Shown here: piece by piece, positions 6,257 through 8,149 of the stretch
How positions within the stretch are numbered: the stretch's first letter is position 1
How the letters are laid out: every line of letters begins with the position of its first letter
Made by a program: the position numbers and the translations under genes
Assembly: GCA_002316345.1 (NCBI GenBank)
Contig: DCDI01000193.1
Location: 60,937 to 69,085 of the forward strand
Length of the DNA: 8,149 nucleotides
Direction: 5' to 3'
DNA from: Phyllobacteriaceae bacterium UBA1059
Lineage (GTDB): Bacteria; Pseudomonadota; Alphaproteobacteria; Rhizobiales; Rhizobiaceae
The notes under the pieces: model-generated
The model's input: only the letters and a program-made list of their open reading frames with translations
What the model was told of the DNA's origin: nothing
Databases searched by the model: none

Positions 6257-7393
6257 TTACTGCACGCCGACTGCTTGATCCTCGCCGCCACTTCCAGCCG
6301 CAGGTTTGTGAAACTGGCGCCGATATTCGGATGGCGACACGCCAACCTCCTTTTTGAAGGCTTTGCAGAAGTAGTTGGCATCCGTGTAGGACAGGTCCAG
6401 CGACACGTTGGTAATGGGCAGATCGCTGTTTTGCAGCAGTTCCTTGGCACGCTCCATACGTTGTGCCTTGAGGTAGGAAATGAAGGTCATGTTCATTTCC
6501 TTGCGGAACAACCGGCTGAGATAGCACGGGCTGACATTGGCAAAATCGGCCGCGTCTTCCAGTGAGATACCCTTTTGAACATTGCGCTCGATGAAGTGCA
6601 GAACCGTCTGGATCCGCTGCGCAGCCGAGCCACCTCTTTCGTCGCTTGCTTCAAACAGCATGTCCGTGACCTGGCTGAACAGTTCCTGGACCTTGTAATG
6701 GCTGCGTGCGTCGAGCCGTTGGCTGCCGAGTTCATCCACCTGCCGCGCCAGGACCGGCGTGAGATCCCGGCCGGATTGGGCGAGAATGTCGATGAGGATT
6801 TCGATTAGGTCGAGGACATCGTGGCGCGGAGCGGTTTCACGATGAGCGTAGATCGTTTCCAGCCTGCGCCGCACCAGCTTTAGGCAGTCGCGATAAGCGC
6901 GCTGTTCGACATAGGCCAGGATGCGCTCGCGAATGTTCTTGCCGTCTTCGGCGGGATCGGCGGGCGACTGCCCAACGGCCTGTACGCTGACATCTGGATG
7001 CTGCGGTGTCGCGGGCAGCGAAGACGCTGAAGCCTGGCAGTTGCGCACGGCTTCGAGCAGCGCTTCGGTCCGCACTGGCTTCAGCAGGAAGCCGTCCGCC
7101 TTAAGCTGGATCGACGATTGCATGATCTCGAAGTAATCATAGGCGGTGACGATCAGCACCTTGGTCGGCAAATGCCGGTCGCGGATCATCTGCAGAAGTT
7201 CCATCCCGTTGGGACGCGGTATCTTGATGTCCAGCAGGATGAGGTCGATCCTCTGCGTGTCGAGCAGATGCAGCGCTTCGGAGCCGTTTTTTGCCTCACC
7301 GACGATATGAACGTCTTCGATATTGCGCTCAAGGATGGATCGCACGGCACGGCGTTCGAGTTCCTCGTCTTCGACAAGTGCGATGTTGAACAT
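6257..7393 (-). CDS. Response regulator with AraC-type DNA-binding domain (YesN-like)
   Basis: A 378-residue two-component transcription regulator. Residues 1 to about 120 are a CheY-like receiver: acidic pair E8/D9, phosphoacceptor D55 in LILLDIKIP, T83 in LIVTAYD, and K105 in FLLKPV. A middle part of about 140 residues shows no motif I recognise and is mostly helical in character. Residues 260-360 form an AraC/XylS double helix-turn-helix: ISLEDAADFANVSPCYLSRLFRKE, then ITNVSLDLSYTDANYFCKAFKKEVGVSPSEYRR. A GGAAG lies four bases before the ATG at 7393. It lies 50 bp downstream of the histidine kinase gene on the same strand, so the two form an operon and a cognate pair. Such regulators typically activate transport or sugar-use genes in answer to an external solute; the target here is unknown. 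Confidence 0.94.
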   Translation of the reverse strand: MFNIALVEDEELERRAVRSILERNIEDVHIVGEAKNGSEALHLLDTQRIDLILLDIKIPRPNGMELLQMIRDRHLPTKVLIVTAYDYFEIMQSSIQLKADGFLLKPVRTEALLEAVRNCQASASSLPATPQHPDVSVQAVGQSPADPAEDGKNIRERILAYVEQRAYRDCLKLVRRRLETIYAHRETAPRHDVLDLIEILIDILAQSGRDLTPVLARQVDELGSQRLDARSHYKVQELFSQVTDMLFEASDERGGSAAQRIQTVLHFIERNVQKGISLEDAADFANVSPCYLSRLFRKEMNMTFISYLKAQRMERAKELLQNSDLPITNVSLDLSYTDANYFCKAFKKEVGVSPSEYRRQFHKPAAGSGGEDQAVGVQ

Positions 7394-7397
7394 TGAT

Positions 7398-7402
7398 CTT
7401 CC
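7398..7402 (-). promoter_or_regulatory. Ribosome binding site of the response regulator gene
   Basis: Read on the minus strand, GGAAG lies four bases before the ATG at 7393. It supports that start over a longer frame in another register. The 50-bp gap to the kinase gene shows no terminator, so the regulator is probably translated from the kinase message. Confidence 0.5.
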
Positions 7403-7443
7403 AAGAATGGCATTGGGCTCGGGGGTTGTGACGGCTAGAGTCG

Positions 7444-8149
7444 TCAGAACTCGGCAGGATCGAACGTCATGGGGAAGCGTAGCCGCACCAGCGTGCCGCG
7501 TCCGTGGCGATAGGGGCTGACAATCTCCAGCCCGTGATTGGCGCCGAAGTAGTAGCGGAGCCGGCTGTCGACATTGTAGATGCCGATGCTTTTTCGGTCG
7601 CCATGATCGGCCTCGCCGCGCAGCACTTCCTGCTTGCGCTCAGGCGTGATGCCGTCGCCATTATCCACCACGTCGACGATCAGGTCGGCGCCGTCGGTGT
7701 AAGCGGTCACATCGATCAGGCCGCCACCTTCGCGCGGTTCGATCGCATAGTTGATGCAGTTTTCGACGATGGGCTGCAGGACCATGAAGGGACAAAGCAC
7801 CTGCATGAACTCTTCCGGCACGTTCAGCGCGAACTCGAACCGGTCGCCAAGGCGCAGCTTCAGCAGGTGCAGGTAGTTGCGCATGTGGTCGACTTCCGTG
7901 CGCAAGGGCACGAATTGCGAGCCGTTCTTCTTCAGGATGTAGCGCATCATGTCCGAGAAGGCGTAAACTGTGTTTTCGGTCTCCTTGGCATCCTCGACGA
8001 GGGCGAGGCGTCCAATCGTGTTCAAGACGTTGAACAGGAAATGCGGGTTCACCTGATAGGACAAAGCCTGCAGTTCGGCCTCGCGCAAAAGCTTTTCGAG
8101 TTCGGCGCGCTTCTTCGACTCTTCGGCCAGGCGCAGATTGTTGGTGTTG
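7444..8149 (-). CDS. Sensor histidine kinase, LytS/YesM type, C-terminal part (5' truncated)
   Basis: The frame is open from the right window edge to a TGA at 7444-7446, showing about 234 residues; the N-terminus is missing. It starts with a charged, probably coiled-coil linker (EESKKRAELEKLLREAELQ) leading into the His_kinase (PF06580) box YQVNPHFLFNVLNTI, with the phosphorylated His encoded at 8041-8043. The HATPase_c domain follows: N-box LQPIVENCINYAIEP, G1 box DNGDGI and SIGIYNVDSRLRYYFG. The layout is that of YesM/LytS kinases, whose missing N-terminal part usually carries membrane helices and an extracytoplasmic sensor, often with a HAMP domain. It would phosphorylate the response regulator encoded 50 bp downstream. 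The signal it reads cannot be judged because the sensor part is outside the window. Confidence 0.93.
   Translation of the reverse strand, partial: NTNNLRLAEESKKRAELEKLLREAELQALSYQVNPHFLFNVLNTIGRLALVEDAKETENTVYAFSDMMRYILKKNGSQFVPLRTEVDHMRNYLHLLKLRLGDRFEFALNVPEEFMQVLCPFMVLQPIVENCINYAIEPREGGGLIDVTAYTDGADLIVDVVDNGDGITPERKQEVLRGEADHGDRKSIGIYNVDSRLRYYFGANHGLEIVSPYRHGRGTLVRLRFPMTFDPAEF

Overview
The window looks like a piece of a chromosome or large replicon from a fairly GC-rich alphaproteobacterium, most likely a rhizobial-type member of the Hyphomicrobiales. This is inferred from codon and base composition, the CUT2 sugar-ABC cassette with a DeoR-family regulator nearby, and the twin-arginine signal on the binding protein. 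No marker gene proves it. I saw no tRNA, rRNA, CRISPR array, insertion sequence or attachment site.

Layout, left to right. Bases 1-323 (+) hold the C-terminal effector-sensing half of a DeoR-family repressor, cut by the window edge. A small DUF1294 membrane protein follows (about 355-723, +). After a 122-bp leader comes a complete CUT2-type sugar ABC transporter (+): a Tat-exported binding protein (846-1826), a two-domain ATPase (1903-3411) and a permease (3408-4418, ATGA overlap with the ATPase). A stem-loop lies between the binding-protein and ATPase genes. After a 179-bp gap a GTG-initiated DASS-family anion transporter follows (4598-6103, +). Beyond it, a bidirectional hairpin terminator at 6178-6208, preceded by a second perfect inverted repeat, separates it from a convergent two-component system on the minus strand: a YesN-like response regulator with an AraC output domain (6257-7393) and, upstream of it, a LytS/YesM-type histidine kinase (7444 to the window end, N-terminus missing).

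How they may work together. The ABC genes form one import system for a sugar, sugar alcohol or similar small carbohydrate. The DeoR-family protein is the obvious local regulator candidate, since that family usually senses phosphorylated sugar intermediates. The DASS carrier would move a di- or tricarboxylate or related anion and is probably a separate or loosely linked transcription unit. The kinase and regulator form their own minus-strand operon and could sense an extracellular solute and control a neighbouring transporter, either the DASS gene or genes beyond the right edge. The substrates cannot be named from this sequence. Most of the window is ordinary accessory-metabolism content. I found no convincing new type of system; the points worth a second look are the binding pocket, the hairpins and the pairing of the two-component system with the transporters.
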